Source: Peromyscus leucopus (taxonomy: Eukaryota > Chordata > Mammalia > Rodentia > Cricetidae). Taken from it: a stretch of 64,000 nucleotides of DNA. The stretch lies in contig NC_051065.1 of the NCBI RefSeq assembly GCF_004664715.2, positions 150,680,826-150,744,825 on the forward strand. The letters are read 5' to 3'. The notes beneath the pieces are model-generated. The model saw only the letters and a list, made by a program, of their open reading frames with translations, was not told where the DNA came from and ran no database searches. Shown piece by piece: positions 22,393 through 33,130 of this stretch (position 1 is its first letter; each line of letters starts with the position of its first letter). A program made the position numbers and the translations under genes.

Positions 22393-24795
22393 TCAGACGT
22401 GAAGATGTTAACTGCATAGATTTGGGGGCAGGAGATGGAATGCTGGGGGTTGGGGGGGTTGGGGAAGTAGCCTATATACTAACTACTAGTGCTGCATTTA
22501 ACTGGTTATTTCTTGCCAGAAGGGAATGTTTTTAATACCATTTTGAGCCCTTAGAATGGAGAACCACCCTCCCTCTCCATTTGTTGGAGTTCAAAAAGAA
22601 AAGAGCAGCTTTTTCTGGTGGAGGGGCTGCCTGAGTCTGCTTTCCTGTTTCTGTACCCACCAGTAAGGCCTAGGGCTAGAAGAGAGCCTTGTTACCAGAA
22701 TGCCCCAAGAGCTCAATGTAAGCTAAACCCAGTATGTATCTGTAAGTGGGTAGAGCTCTTAATTTTGACATTTGCCCCGAATTCCTTACTCCCACAAGAA
22801 TGCACACCTTAAAACAAGAAGGTTCTCGCCCACTCTGATCCCTACCCCCACTTTCTTTTTTTCCTTTATAACCTAGTGAAAAATATCAGGGGACTGGGGT
22901 TGCAACCCTTTCTTGAATAGGTCATTAATGCTTTAAGCAAGATATTAGCAGCTTTGACTGCAGCATTAGCAATTAGGGAAAACAATGACGTTCCCTGAGG
23001 ACATGTAACTTTGCCATCAGTTTTGATGTGGAAACACTGTGATATATAAATGTTGTTGGACAACATTAGTTTTAAGAGTAAAATTTGAAAGGTTTAAAAG
23101 GTTCACACACACAAAAAAAGCTAGCTCTGTCCTTTACTTATTAAGACACTTTAACTTTTTCCTTTGTATTTCCATTGTATTAGATAAATAAATGTGAATG
23201 TAAAATTGTATAAATTACTGTACTTGAATACTTCTGTTCTCCCAGTATTGCTTGCTGGATATTTTAGTGCCTTGGACTTCTATTGCTTCTGCTGTTAGCA
23301 TCAACTTACCAGACCCCAGGTCACCAAAGGGTATGTGGAAAGAAATCTTAGGTCCATATGACCCCAGCAGTGGATATGCCAAAGGGAAAATGAAAGTGGG
23401 TTTTTTTGTTGTTGTTTCATTTTGTTTTGTTTTGTTTTGTTTTTTTCAATCGTTCAACAGTTTTGCCTAGAGCAGGTGTGAGATGAGCACAGTGAGAAGT
23501 TGGCATCAGAGGTTGAAAACAAAGTTCTGTTTCAGAAAGAGTGAGGGGGTTGTGAGCCATGTGAAGGACAAGGACTGGAGACATGGGGACAAGCTTGTTA
23601 GAAGTGATGCCCGGCCAGTGAACAAACAAAACCTAGAAGAAATTCAACAAAAATGAGATGGGAGTGGGCTAGGTTCTGAGTTGGGAAGGATGACAGTGCC
23701 AATCGCAGATGGAAAAGGTTGCTCTACGGAAACCTGCTTGGTTGCCCTCCCCTCTCGTACATGTACCACACATTTCTCCACTTGACGTACTGTATTGTGG
23801 AAAACAGACCCACTTCTGACCCCTTTCTTCTGCAATGTCCAAATGGTCGCACAGTCACAATCTATGTGCCACCTGTACTTCTATATTAGAACTAATACTC
23901 TCACATTTTTATACCCATATCCCCAAGTAACTGCAACCAACCAGTATTATCTAGTGCTATGCCTAGTTTTAATGGGCAGTTTTCTGTCAATACTGACTTA
24001 ATTGGCTGTTTGGGATCTAAATACTCTGAGAAAGTGGAGGGAGAAGTAGAAGTCCTCATTTCTTGGGTGCTTCCTCCTTGGCCTTGAGTTGGGAATTGAC
24101 ACATTTCCAACCTCAGGACACATCCCAGGAGTTACACACTAGACAGAGCCTGGCTACCTGCACCTTTCTTCCTTTAAGAGTCCCATTCTTTTTAAGTTGG
24201 TCTAGGCCAAAAGATACACATGACAGCTGAAAGTTTTAGGAGAGGGAGGTGGGAAAAGTATGGTTTTTGTTTCAGGTCCTGCTACCAAAGTGTTGGCTCA
24301 TTTATTCCTGTTCGGAGAGGGTTAAGAGGTGCTGTGGAAATGAAACTGGTTGTAGGATGGATAAGAGTACTTTGTACTGTGGTAGAGGGAGCCAGATGCA
24401 GCATGTGTTGTTGGTTTTGGTTTTAGTCATTTTGAGGTCTTTTCCCCCATTCACAAAAGTTTATTTACTGAATTTTTTTTTTTTTTGCCCTCCTGTGGAT
24501 GAAATAACTGAAGCCTAGAGGAACGAGCTAGTGCTACTGAACTGTTTAAATTATTTTTGTGTTAATAGTACACTTTGAGTATCTTTTTTCCACATTTAAA
24601 AAGAACTTTCTGAATTATAAATGTTTTCCTTACGTTATTTAACAATGTACTGTTGAAAACTGAATTCAAACCTTGGGGTTTCTCAGCAGCCGTTAACTGT
24701 ACATTTGCACTAACTCTGGGTGTTGCGCTTCTTGTAAGATTGCGCTTTGTGCTTCAGTTTGTTACCTTTGTAGACTTATTTAATGAAACCATTCA

Positions 24796-24801
24796 AATAA
24801 A
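24796..24801 (+). promoter_or_regulatory. WNK1: Poly(A) signal AATAAA (WNK1)
   Basis: AATAAA about 2.4 kb after the WNK1 stop, followed by a T/GT-rich stretch ('gctttt gttgagctgtgggg' region). A likely main cleavage signal. Confidence 0.7.
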
Positions 24802-24948
24802 CCAAACTTGCTTTTGTTGAGCTGTGGGGTATCATTTCTAGCCAAGGATGCCTTGTGTTCTCCAGGGCCCTATATTGAATTTTGTACAAATTATAACTGG
24901 ATTTGTTATTCCTTGGGAATTTTTAGCAGCAGTTTTATCCTAAACTAA

Positions 24949-24954
24949 AATAAA
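24949..24954 (+). promoter_or_regulatory. WNK1: Second poly(A) signal AATAAA (WNK1)
   Basis: A further AATAAA 150 bp downstream, before the intergenic repeats begin. Possible alternative 3' end. An earlier AATAAA at 23187-23192 could give a short 3' UTR. Confidence 0.5.
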
Positions 24955-25322
24955 GCCATTAACAATGAAAGTGAAAGCTTGGTGGCATATAGCAAACTAC
25001 TGTCAGTCAACACTTCTGTAAGCGTTTGAGTTAGGTCTCAGCTGCCCAGAGATAGGTCTGTCCCTGATCCAATATTAGATACTTCCCACCAAACCTGATG
25101 GTCTGTGTTTGATTCCTAGGACCCACAGGATGTGACGAGAGCACCAATTCCTTCATATACAATAAATATAAATGTAATTAAAGAATTTTTCTTTTTAAGG
25201 ATTAGTCACAGCAAAATCCCAAATTCACCTTAAGTAAAATTGCAAATTCATTGTTCATTTGGGCAAAGAATCAAAACTGCTGGGGGTGGTACAGTTAAGA
25301 GTAGTTGTTTCCTTTAAAAAAC

Positions 25323-25328
25323 TATTCC
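25323..25328. repeat. Target-site duplication TATTCC, left copy
   Basis: Identical to 29554-29559. Marks the integration of the LTR element. Confidence 0.85.
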
Positions 25329-25681
25329 TGTAGCTAGAGTTTTCTATCCGTGTCCTGCCAAGCCCCGGCAGTCAGACAGCCCACTTAGAAAATAAACACA
25401 CAGATGCTTATATTATTTAAACTGTTTGGCCTAATGGCTCAGGCTTCTTGTTAAACTGTTCTTATATCTTAAATTAACCCATTTCTATTCACCTATACTT
25501 TGCCACGTGGCTTGTGGCTTGCCAGTACCTTACATCTTCCTTGTCATGGTGGCTGCTGGCAGTGTCTCTCCAACTCAGCCTTCCACTCCCCAGAATTCTC
25601 TTCTCTGCTTGTCCCACCTATGCTTCCTGCCTAGCTACTAGTCAATCAGCATTTTATTTATACAAAGCAATATCCACAGCA
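25329..25681 (-). repeat. 3' LTR of the 25-29 kb element
   Basis: 353 bp. It contains the family hallmarks 'cttatattatttaaactgtt', 'cttatatcttaaattaaccc' and 'tttgccacgtggcttgtggc'. Read on minus it begins TGCTGTGG and ends in ...CTACA. Confidence 0.88.
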
Positions 25682-25704
25682 CTTCTCCTTTTTTTTTTTT
25701 TTTC
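25682..25704 (-). other. Polypurine tract of the LTR element
   Basis: On minus, a run of A followed by GGAGAAG directly before the TG of the 3' LTR, the usual plus-strand priming site of an LTR element. Confidence 0.75.
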
Positions 25705-28700
25705 AAAAAGGAAAGTTTTAACTTTCACATAGTAAAATTACAGATAACAAAACAATTATCAAGCAAAAATTACAGTTACATTGTCTAGTCTATTTATAAT
25801 ATCTAGTCTATTTGTATTTGGCAAAATTAAAGAAGATATCCTATCCTATAATTGTGAGTCTAAGGTTTTATTCTAACTTATCTTTTATCATAACTAAGGA
25901 AAATTGTAACTATCTAGCTTCAACTACATCAAAGACCTCAGAAGGATATACTATTACCTGAGAAATGGGACAAGGATGTAAGCAACTATTGGGAGTCTTG
26001 CAAGAGTAGACACAGACAGCTGGCAGCCTAGACAGTCACCTAATGTTCCTTTGTAAAGTTGGGGCATCTGTCTTCAGCCAACAGGCCTAGAGTCTCCCAG
26101 TCATTTTTCTCTGTCCTGTAGAATGTCTGGTAGTTTCCTCTGTGGAACAGGAACCCAAAGTACCATTTTGCCAAGCAAAGTTCAGTGATCACCTTCCTAT
26201 GGGTCCTACATGTCCAGTCGATACATACATTTTTTTTCAAGCAGTCCAGGCAAGAACAGTTTCTTGCCCAAATGGCTATTGTCAAGAAGAAGATAAACTC
26301 CATACGGAGTGTCTTCAATGCCCATCCTCTCTGAAGTAAATCAATGCTGCCAGGAGCAGACATGTCTCATTGTCCAGAAAGTCTAAATTTTTAAAACATT
26401 TTAAATGCCATATTCTGTAGGTCTTTGAAGTATTTGAAGATTACCTACCTAATTGAATTATATCTTGCATACCTAGAAAACAACATGACTATAAGTTTGA
26501 CTATCATAGAAGACTAATTATTAATCTGTATTTCCCAATTATCCATTACAATATAAATGAATTACATAAACATAATACCTCAAACAAGAATAGAAATATA
26601 TATAGTTTAACAAAATTAACCTAAATTTGTATCAATAAACTAAAATCTATACCAATATAAAACAATTCAAACAAGTTGTTGCTCTTTAAAAGTAGGTTCA
26701 TTAATCTACCCTTTCATCGTATCATATCTATATCATATCCCCCTTTTTTTCTTTAGAAAGAGATTGCATTCATAATCAACCTGTTTTAAATAAAAATATT
26801 GGTTTTTCTCTGTCCCATACCAGAGAGCTCTTCTGATTTGGGACACAAGATTCTCTTGCCACGAACTGGCCTACCAGGAGTACCACGACCATAGGAGAAT
26901 CAGGGCTTGGGTAGATAGGAAGGCAAGGATTCAGCGAATGACAGACAACACACTCAGAAGTGGTTTGAATCTGCTGCAATTTTACTTCTGCAAATCAGTA
27001 GTTTATATACAGAAAAGGAAACTATCAAGTCATACAAGGAACAACAAGGGCTTGGCAATAATTCAATTACATCATCTTTAAAAAACAGCAAGCACACAAT
27101 TATTAATCGGCGCTAGACATATCCCTTCACCTGTAAGAACTTTATGACCCAAAGAGCAGTCTGTGTTTTATCAACTTAGTACAGTCCCTAGACTTGTGTA
27201 GACTTCTTGTGGTTGCAGCTGTGTCCTTTATCTTATCTCAGCAGCTTTCTAGTTTATACACTCCTACTTTTCTGGTTCTCATGACCCACTTAGCCAATTC
27301 GGATGCTGCAGACCCTAAGTTTTTCTTTAGTTCTTCCACCACATATCTCTTTTAATATAAAATCTTTTTACCTGCTGGAATATAGACTCTTATACTTTTA
27401 CGCCTGTAAGGGAAAGGAGTTCTGCTGTAGTCTTTAAGTTTTCCATGCTGAACTTCCTCAACAGAGGGGCCCATCATCTGTCTCCTATGGGATAACGTTT
27501 TTTTACCATAAATCACTTTAGTTGGGATTCTTAAAGGATTCCTAGTGGGTGAGTGTTCTTTCCCTATAAGTGCCTGAAGTATTATACTTTCTTTATCTAG
27601 TGGCTTGGGATCTTTAAAAAATAGCTCATTCTGCTATATCTGACTAAGATCCATGTCCAGCTTCCCCTTTTCCTCCATAGTTCACAACCCAAGTATTCGT
27701 TAATTTTGGCTGTGCTTCATAGCTTAATTAGAACATTATCAGAAAAGCAGTTATACAGAACCCATAGCCCAGGGAGTTCATGATCTGTGAAATACATCTT
27801 CAAGAAGGAAGCATAACTTGGGCACTCTGCCAGGGACCTCCAGGGAGCTTAGTCCCATGGGACACGTATCTCCTGTCCGCTATTATAGACATAATTGTTC
27901 ATGTCACATGGATGACACTGGAGTTGGTGTTGCAAATCTCTTAACCTTTTCTTTCAGCAATATGCCTGGGCTTAGAGAAGGAGTGAGCCAATTCCATCTC
28001 CAAAGCCAGCTTGGTATATTTGGGAATTTGGGCATAGCTTCTCTTAATACTTCCTGCTGGAGGGGGGTGCTTGTATCTTATGGGGACACAAAGAAAATTT
28101 TAGAATTATGGAGTAGTCCATGAGGGTGTATTGTCTGAGCCATTTGCCTTGAAACCGTTCTGGATGTTGGATCATCTGGACCATAGTGTCATTGGAGACA
28201 TTGCAAGGGTCTTGCCTGGTCAAACCTGATGTATCTTAATCTGGAACAAATCCATAGCCTCTAGCTTTCTGTGGAAACAAAAGCAGAGCCTCCTTTCCAA
28301 AGCAACATATCCTACATCCAAATTTTGAAGTCAATGTATCTTTAAAATATACATATTGGCTTAACTCAACTTTTACAATCAAAATTTTTTTTTCTGCAGT
28401 TAAAAATCCCAAAGACAACATCTTTACGTGGCTTTTTTTTTTTATACTACCTTTACTGTCTCTTTAAAGACTTTATTTTTAAAAAACTATTTCTTTATAT
28501 ATATTTTTTTTTTCTCTCTTCCAAGCCTACATACATTTTTACACACATTGTAAAACGTTTAAAGTCTTGTTCCATCTCAATCTGTCTTATTGTGAACCTA
28601 TTGTTTTAAACTGCAGCTAAGGCCGCTGTGGCTGCTGGCGCCGCCCACCTCAGCTTCCAAACATGGCAGTGGTACAGTTTACCGCCAGCTCTGGGTCTGG

Positions 28701-28932
28701 AGCCATGTGTACCATCAACTATCAGAAGCAGTTCTATCAAGCCGGGCGGTGGTGGCGCACGCCTTTAATCCCAGCACTCGGGAGGCAGAGGCAGGCGGAT
28801 CTCTGTGAGTTCGAGGCCAGCCTGGGCTACCAAGTGGGTTCCAGGAAAGGCGCAAAGCTACACAAGAGAAACCCTGTCTGGGGGGGGGGGGGGGGGAAGC
28901 AGTTCTATCAAAGCAGCGTGTAGCCCAGAAAC

Positions 28933-28982
<50 letters not shown>

Positions 28983-29190
28983 TACTGGTAAAGGCTAAAT
29001 CCACCAGGCAGCGTTATGTGCCACTTGTAGACGCCTCATTCCCACCATACTGCTGGTCAAACATGCACACCAGGAACCTGCCATAGTAGCTCAAACCGGC
29101 AGACTGCCACTAATTTGAGAGACAACTAGGAAGCTGTTTTTAGCTCCGTTTCAGAATCTTTTTTTGGTCAGGTTTTAGGTGGAAACTCTT
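25705..29190 (-). mobile_element. Internal region of the LTR element, no coding capacity
   Basis: About 3.5 kb of AT-rich DNA. The longest open segments are about 100 residues and none is recognisable. The region at 28620-28740, near the 5' LTR, is GC-richer and is split by a B1 insertion. A poly-T of about 46 bases lies at 28935-28980. Confidence 0.75.
28741..28895 (+). repeat. B1 SINE with poly-G tail, inserted in the LTR element
   Basis: A near-consensus B1 ('gccgggcggtggtggcgcac' to 'agagaaaccctgtctg') ends in a run of about 17 G instead of an A-rich tail. It is flanked by a perfect 16-bp duplication GAAGCAGTTCTATCAA at 28725-28740 and 28896-28911, so it inserted after the LTR element. 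Confidence 0.95.
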
Positions 29191-29208
29191 GCCCCACGTT
29201 GGGCGCCA
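29191..29208 (-). other. Retroelement primer-binding site (tRNA-Lys type)
   Basis: On minus: TGGCGCCCAACGTGGGGC, two bases from the 5' LTR end. This is the tRNA-Lys1,2-type site used by betaretrovirus-like elements. Confidence 0.88.
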
Positions 29209-29210
29209 TT

Positions 29211-29553
29211 TGTAGCTAGAGAGTTTTCTCTCCAGTCCCGCCAAGCCCTGGCAGTCGGACAGCCCATTTGTAAAATAAACACAAACGCTTATATTATTTA
29301 AACTGTTTGGCCTAATGGCTCAGGCTTCTTGTTAACTGTTCTTATATCTTAAATTAACCCATTTTTATTCATCTATACTTTGCCACGTGGCTTGTGGCTT
29401 ACCGGTACCTTACATCTTCCTTTTCATGGTGGCGGCTGACAGCGCCTCCTGACTCAGCTTTCCACTTCCCAGAATTCTCTTCTCTGCTTGTCCCGCCTAT
29501 ACTTCCTGCCTGGCTACTGGCCAATCAGCGTTTATAAAGCCATATCCACAGCA
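29211..29553 (-). repeat. 5' LTR of the 25-29 kb element
   Basis: 343 bp, homologous to 25329-25681 with scattered substitutions and small indels. Several differences are CG versus TG/CA, as expected from CpG decay. Confidence 0.88.
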
Positions 29554-29559
29554 TATTCC
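29554..29559. repeat. Target-site duplication TATTCC, right copy
   Basis: Matches 25323-25328. Confidence 0.85.
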
Positions 29560-29770
29560 TGGGGCTGGAGAGAGGGCTCAGCAGTTAAGAGTGTACTACT
29601 TCTGCAAACGACACAAGTTCAATTCCCAGCACCCACATGGTGGCCCACAACCATCAGTAATACCAATTCCAGGGAATGTAACACCCTCTTCTACTCTCCG
29701 TGGATACTACAAATACATGTGCGTGTACATACATGCATGGAAAACACAAAGTAAAATGAACAAAACACCT
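29560..29770 (+). repeat. B2 SINE
   Basis: 'ggggctggagagagggctca' to an A-rich end with 'aaaacacaaag'. It lies directly beside the LTR element. Confidence 0.92.
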
Positions 29771-29861
29771 ATTCCTTAGATCATCCTTTCATTGCTAGGG
29801 GAAAAAATACTGGTCTTCAGACCTGGATTATGATGCCATAATCTTTCTTTTTCTTTTTTTT

Positions 29862-30034
29862 TTTTTTTAAAGATTTGTTTGTTTGTTTGTTTGTTTGTTT
29901 ATTATGTACACAGAAGAGGGTGCCAGATCTCATTACAGATGATTGTGAGCCACCATGTGGGTGCTGGGAATTGAACTCAGGACCTCTGGAAGAGAAGTCA
30001 GTCCTCTTAACCTCTGAGCCATCTCTCCAGCCCC
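29862..30034 (-). repeat. B2 SINE (antisense)
   Basis: A T-rich tail with a GTTT run, then 'gtgggtgctgggaattgaac' and 'tgagccatctctccagcccc', a clear antisense B2. Confidence 0.94.
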
Positions 30035-30292
30035 CGCCATAATCTTTCTTTAAATGAGAAATTATGCAGTGGCTCCTCCCACAACCCATGTTTTCATGCA
30101 AAGATTTCAGCCAGAAGAAAACAATCATTTAAAATTGTGCACTGTTTCATGTAGTGTAATAAGAATCCCACTGTAGATGTAAGTTTTACCTTTGCCAAGT
30201 ACAGCCATGAATGTAAAGTTCCACAGGTCTGTCAGTATTAATGTTCAAACGTTAATTTACTTGATGGCTCGAAATGCACTAATGGGAGGGTG

Positions 30293-30415
30293 GAGGAGGT
30301 GGCAGCACATGCCTTAATCCCAGCACTATTGGATCTCTGTTGAGTTTGAGGCCAGCCTGGTCTACAAAGTGAGTTCCAGGACAGCCAGGGCTGTTACACA
30401 TTGAAACCCCCCACC
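30293..30415 (+). repeat. B1 SINE
   Basis: 'ggaggtggcagcacatgcct' to 'cattgaaaccccccaccc', with a short internal deletion. It lies just beyond the RAD52 3' end. Confidence 0.85.
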
Positions 30416-30449
30416 CCTACCCCTGCCAAATACCCTTGCCAAAAAAGGT

Positions 30450-31083
30450 GACAACTTTTGAGATGTAGTCTTTATTAAAATTTAATCATGTAAAGTTGAA
30501 AAGAATTCACGCTGGCCTCCCTGCTGCATACAAACTACATACAACCACAGGACATGGTAAGTGCTGAGAATGGAGAAGACCTAAATCCGACACTTAAGCA
30601 CCCACTGTACGTCTTGGCACTTCTCTCTGGATAAAGGGAGGCTTCTGTTGACATGAATGAATCCATGTGTGATCCTGAAACACTGCCATGGCCTTACTGG
30701 TTAGCACTTAGTGGAAAACATTAACACCCCAAAGCCAAAGGAAAGATGAGCTCACATATAATTAATTATGCAGGTGACGATGAAGCTGGTGCTTAGATGG
30801 GCTGTATCACTAAACAACAGAAGGCAGCCTGAAAACTAAAAATCTCTTAATACAGTAGTTTGGGGGTGAATAGTTCTGAAAAACTTGCAGAGCCAAAGGA
30901 AAGGCATCTTATCTGTTGGCCTCCCTCCCATCACAGGGTATGGCATGACAACCTCTTTAAAGTACTCCATTAATACGCTCTAAAGTCCTCTAATGAGTTC
31001 AGAATAAAACAAGGTATAAAGCCTTGGGAACAATTTTGTAACCAAACTGCAGTTTTCCAAACTTCTCATGACAGATTCCAGCT
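30450..31083 (-). other. RAD52: RAD52 3' UTR
   Basis: About 600 bp of unique sequence between the stop and the poly(A) signal, without recognisable repeats. Confidence 0.75.
30471..30476 (-). promoter_or_regulatory. RAD52: Poly(A) signal AATAAA (RAD52)
   Basis: TTTATT on plus, about 610 bp beyond the RAD52 stop. Cleavage would fall near 30441-30461. Confidence 0.7.
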
Positions 31084-31145
31084 TCAGGATGGATCAAGTT
31101 TCCTTTTCTTCGGGTCCTGGCTCTTCCTATGAGAGTCAGAGTGTC
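31084..31145 (-). CDS. RAD52: RAD52 terminal coding exon
   Basis: 62 bp with a TGA stop at 31084-31086. It encodes HSDSHRKSQDPKKRKLDPS after a split codon. The KKRK cluster is the C-terminal nuclear localisation signal of RAD52. The acceptor on minus is cttttacag. HRKSQD.KKRK.DPS is the diagnostic end of mammalian RAD52. Confidence 0.94.
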
Positions 31146-31607
31146 CTGTAAAAGATAAATGGTTAAAATGCAGCAGCCTTGACTCAACAGTAGCTAATCA
31201 TCACTGGATTGTACTGGCTAACGACCCTCATTCAGACAACACACAGAATGAGTGACCACTGGATATCATTCTTATGACAGATCTCTAGATACAGTCAGGC
31301 CTTTGCTTCCTACAAGTGTGCCCAACCAACATTGTGACAAAAAACACTAGAGTCAAAGTTCAGAGCTCAAGAGCCATTCAATCAAGTTACAAAAAAAGAA
31401 TGTTTTAAGCAAGTCTGTAACTTTGTATTGGACCACATTCGTAGCTATCCCGAGTCTCAGTTTGGACACGCCTCATTCTAGATCTAAAGAGTAGATAAAA
31501 TCAAGATCTGAAAGCTCAAATACTCTCTTTTGCACTGCTCACTGCCTCAGGATTCCATCTAGCTTTTCCTTTTTCTTTTTTATACAGGATTTTTTTTTCT
31601 TTTGGTT

Positions 31608-31752
31608 TTTTCAAGACAGGGTTTCTCTGTGTAGTTTTGGTGCCTGTCTTGGATCTCGCTCTGTAGACCAGGCTAGCCTTGAACTCATGGAGACCCTCCT
31701 GGCTCTGCCCCTCAACTGCTGGGACTAAAGGCATACACCGCCACGAACCGGC
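31608..31752 (-). repeat. B1 SINE (antisense)
   Basis: 'aagacagggtttctctgtgt', 'gatctcgctctgtagaccag' and 'gctgggactaaaggcataca' are visible. Confidence 0.9.
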
Positions 31753-31931
31753 TTGATACAGGATCTTAATATGTAGTCCTAACTGGCCTGATTGAACCTA
31801 GGGTCTTACAACATTGAGCTAAATATCCAGCCCATGGAATTCATCTATACCTCACAGAAATTCTCTTGCTTCAGCCTCCTGAAGGCTGGGATTACAGGCA
31901 TGTTGCCAATGTGTCCCATTTATCCCAACAA

Positions 31932-32137
31932 TTTTTTTTGGTGGATATATTGCCTGCATGTATGTCTATGCACCACTTGCATGTCTGATGTCCAGAGTCC
32001 AAACGGGGTATCCAACCCCCCTTGGAACTGGAGTTATAGACCATTGTGAGCCAATACATGTGTGCTGGGAGCTAAATCCAGGTCCTTTGCAAGAGTAGTA
32101 AGCACTGTTAACTGCTGAACCATCTTTCCCGTCCCCC
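31932..32137 (-). repeat. B2/B3 SINE (antisense)
   Basis: 'attgcctgcatgtatgtcta', 'tgtgctgggagctaaatcca' and 'ctgctgaaccatctttcccg' mark an antisense B3/B2. Confidence 0.85.
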
Positions 32138-32231
32138 TAATTCAACTTCCTAAACTGAACTAGCACCCTTGCTTCAAATTTTATAGAATTAAACAAACCC
32201 ATAAATTTTGTTCTTCACACATCTCTGCTAC

Positions 32232-32447
32232 CTAGTACATGCTGGTGAGTGCTGCTGGTCTGCAGGTGCCCGGCTCCAGGTTTTTCTGGTGGCATCTGGT
32301 GGCAAAGGACGCCATCCTGGATCACCTCCTGGTTGTTAAGGGCTCCGGTGGCAGAGGTTTGGGGTGGTTCTGATCTAGACAAGGGCTTAATGATGTCCTC
32401 TAAATCTGGAGTCAGGTCCCACATTTCAAGGTTGTCTTCAGGGTTAG
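32232..32447 (-). CDS. RAD52: RAD52 coding exon 11
   Basis: 216 bp, phase 1 to 1, 71 full codons: (A)NPEDNLEMWDLTPDLEDII, then KPLSRSEPPQTSATGALNNQ, then EVIQDGVLCHQMPPEKPGAG and ending THQHVL. The acceptor is tctgtag. The donor that keeps frame is G|GTAGCA, which is weak; reading on adds GSRDV and a TGA within the intron. The exon lies in the poorly conserved C-terminal region and agrees best with rodent RAD52. Confidence 0.9.
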
Positions 32448-32865
32448 CTACAGAAGAGAACCACAGTATTGTTTACAATAGCTTCCATGGTTTGACAGGT
32501 GTGATGGTGCACATGGCAGCCAGCAGTTCCACAACAGACAGTAAGACCCTGTCTCGGTTAAGAAAGAAAAAGAAAAAAAAAATCATGCTTTTGAGTTCCT
32601 TCTGATAAGTTTGCAAATGTTTTTCATTCCAACAAATACCCTGAATCTTTCTTTTGGTTGGAAAGTAGAGGAACATGTATCAGAGCCCCCATTAGTCAAT
32701 TTGGGGACCTCTTTCCATTTTTATAAAACTTTACAACACTAAAAATCAGACGAGGGCCAGAAAGATGGCTAGTCAGGTAAAGTCACTTGCCACCAAATCT
32801 AACAACCTGAGTTCAAGACCCAGGACCCACACGGTAGGAGAGAACTGATTACAAGATGAAATCTA

Positions 32866-32960
32866 TGAGCTGGGGATATAGCTCAACGGTGAGCACCTGC
32901 CTAGGGTTGCAGGGGCATAGGTTCAATCCCAGTACTGCACCCAACCCTCCCAGGAAAACA
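32866..32960 (+). repeat. ID-type SINE
   Basis: 'gctggggatatagctcaacg' and 'gttcaatcccagtactgcac', a tRNA-Ala-derived ID element. A B2 head fragment on plus lies just before it (about 32755-32850). Confidence 0.88.
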
Positions 32961-33046
32961 TGAATTCTGTATCTGCCAAAAGGTACACAGCACAGTAAGT
33001 TACACACACTCGTAAGTATTTACTGGATAATTCTCACGTCACTTAC

Positions 33047-33130
33047 CTGGGCAGGCGGCTCTCTCCCTGAGGAGTTCTGAGGCAGCAGATTGGGGGGTCC
33101 TGTGTTCCGGAGGAGGGGCTGGAAGCACAG
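33047..33130 (-). CDS. RAD52: RAD52 coding exon 10
   Basis: 84 bp, phase 1 to 1: (A)VLPAPPPEHRTPQSAASELL followed by RERAACP. The acceptor is caaaccag and the donor is gtaagt. VLPAPP and the SELL block align with the rodent protein. It is a symmetric exon and can be skipped without a frame change. Confidence 0.9.

Larger units (their letters stand above)
1..24960 (+). other. WNK1: WNK1 gene body, 3' part (partial)
   Basis: WNK1 is a cytosolic serine/threonine kinase that senses chloride and osmolarity. It phosphorylates OSR1/SPAK, which regulate NKCC/NCC/KCC cotransporters. Only the C-terminal non-catalytic region is here. Nine exons on the plus strand join in frame (84, 84, 61, 65, 662, 203, 195, 188 and 318 bp; 1860 bp in all, 619 residues plus stop) and all have GT/AG borders. 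The peptide matches the known WNK1 tail from VPPV...LTQ to the terminal GSNLRTT. It contains three RFxV motifs, a coiled coil, a basic SGRRRRPTK stretch and the conserved tail. The kinase domain and first exons lie upstream of base 1. No frameshift or early stop is seen. Identification is from recall of the WNK1 protein, not a search. Confidence 0.97.
22393..24960 (+). other. WNK1: WNK1 3' UTR
   Basis: About 2.4-2.6 kb of non-coding DNA without obvious SINEs, apart from a TTTTG run near 23420-23445. It contains at least three AATAAA signals (23187, 24796, 24949). The AT-rich last 400 bp look well preserved. Exact ends depend on which signal is used. Confidence 0.85.
25329..29553 (-). mobile_element. 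Complete non-autonomous class II LTR retroelement (mys/MYSERV-like)
   Basis: Two related LTRs in the same orientation flank about 3.5 kb of internal sequence. Both run TG...CA on the minus strand (TGCTGTGG...TAGCTACA). Next to the 5' LTR (29211-29553) is a primer site TGGCGCCCAACGTGGGGC, complementary to tRNA-Lys as in betaretroviruses. Next to the 3' LTR (25329-25681) is an A/G-rich polypurine tract. A perfect 6-bp TATTCC duplication flanks the whole (25323-25328, 29554-29559), as expected for class II. No gag, pro, pol or env reading frame of useful length remains, so it needed proteins from another element. By eye about one base in ten differs between the LTRs, so the insertion is old. The family name is tentative. 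Confidence 0.88.
31146..32231 (-). other. RAD52: RAD52 last intron
   Basis: Contains an antisense B1 (31608-31752) followed by an older SINE stretch (to about 31900) and an antisense B2/B3 (about 31932-32137). The rest is unique. Confidence 0.8.

Noticed and set aside
22065..22535. 156-residue open frame overlapping the WNK1 last exon in another frame
   Set aside because: Shadow of the conserved WNK1 exon; its sequence has no known protein match and no start context.
28663..28923. 86-residue open frame in the LTR element
   Set aside because: It runs through an inserted B1 SINE and a poly-G run; not a retroviral gene remnant I can identify.
25682..29210. Possible gag or pol remnants in the LTR element
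   Set aside because: No frame longer than about 100 residues and no retroviral motif could be recognised on either strand.
32866..32960. tRNA gene-like sequence with A and B boxes
   Set aside because: It is an ID SINE with an A-rich end; the cloverleaf is not intact.
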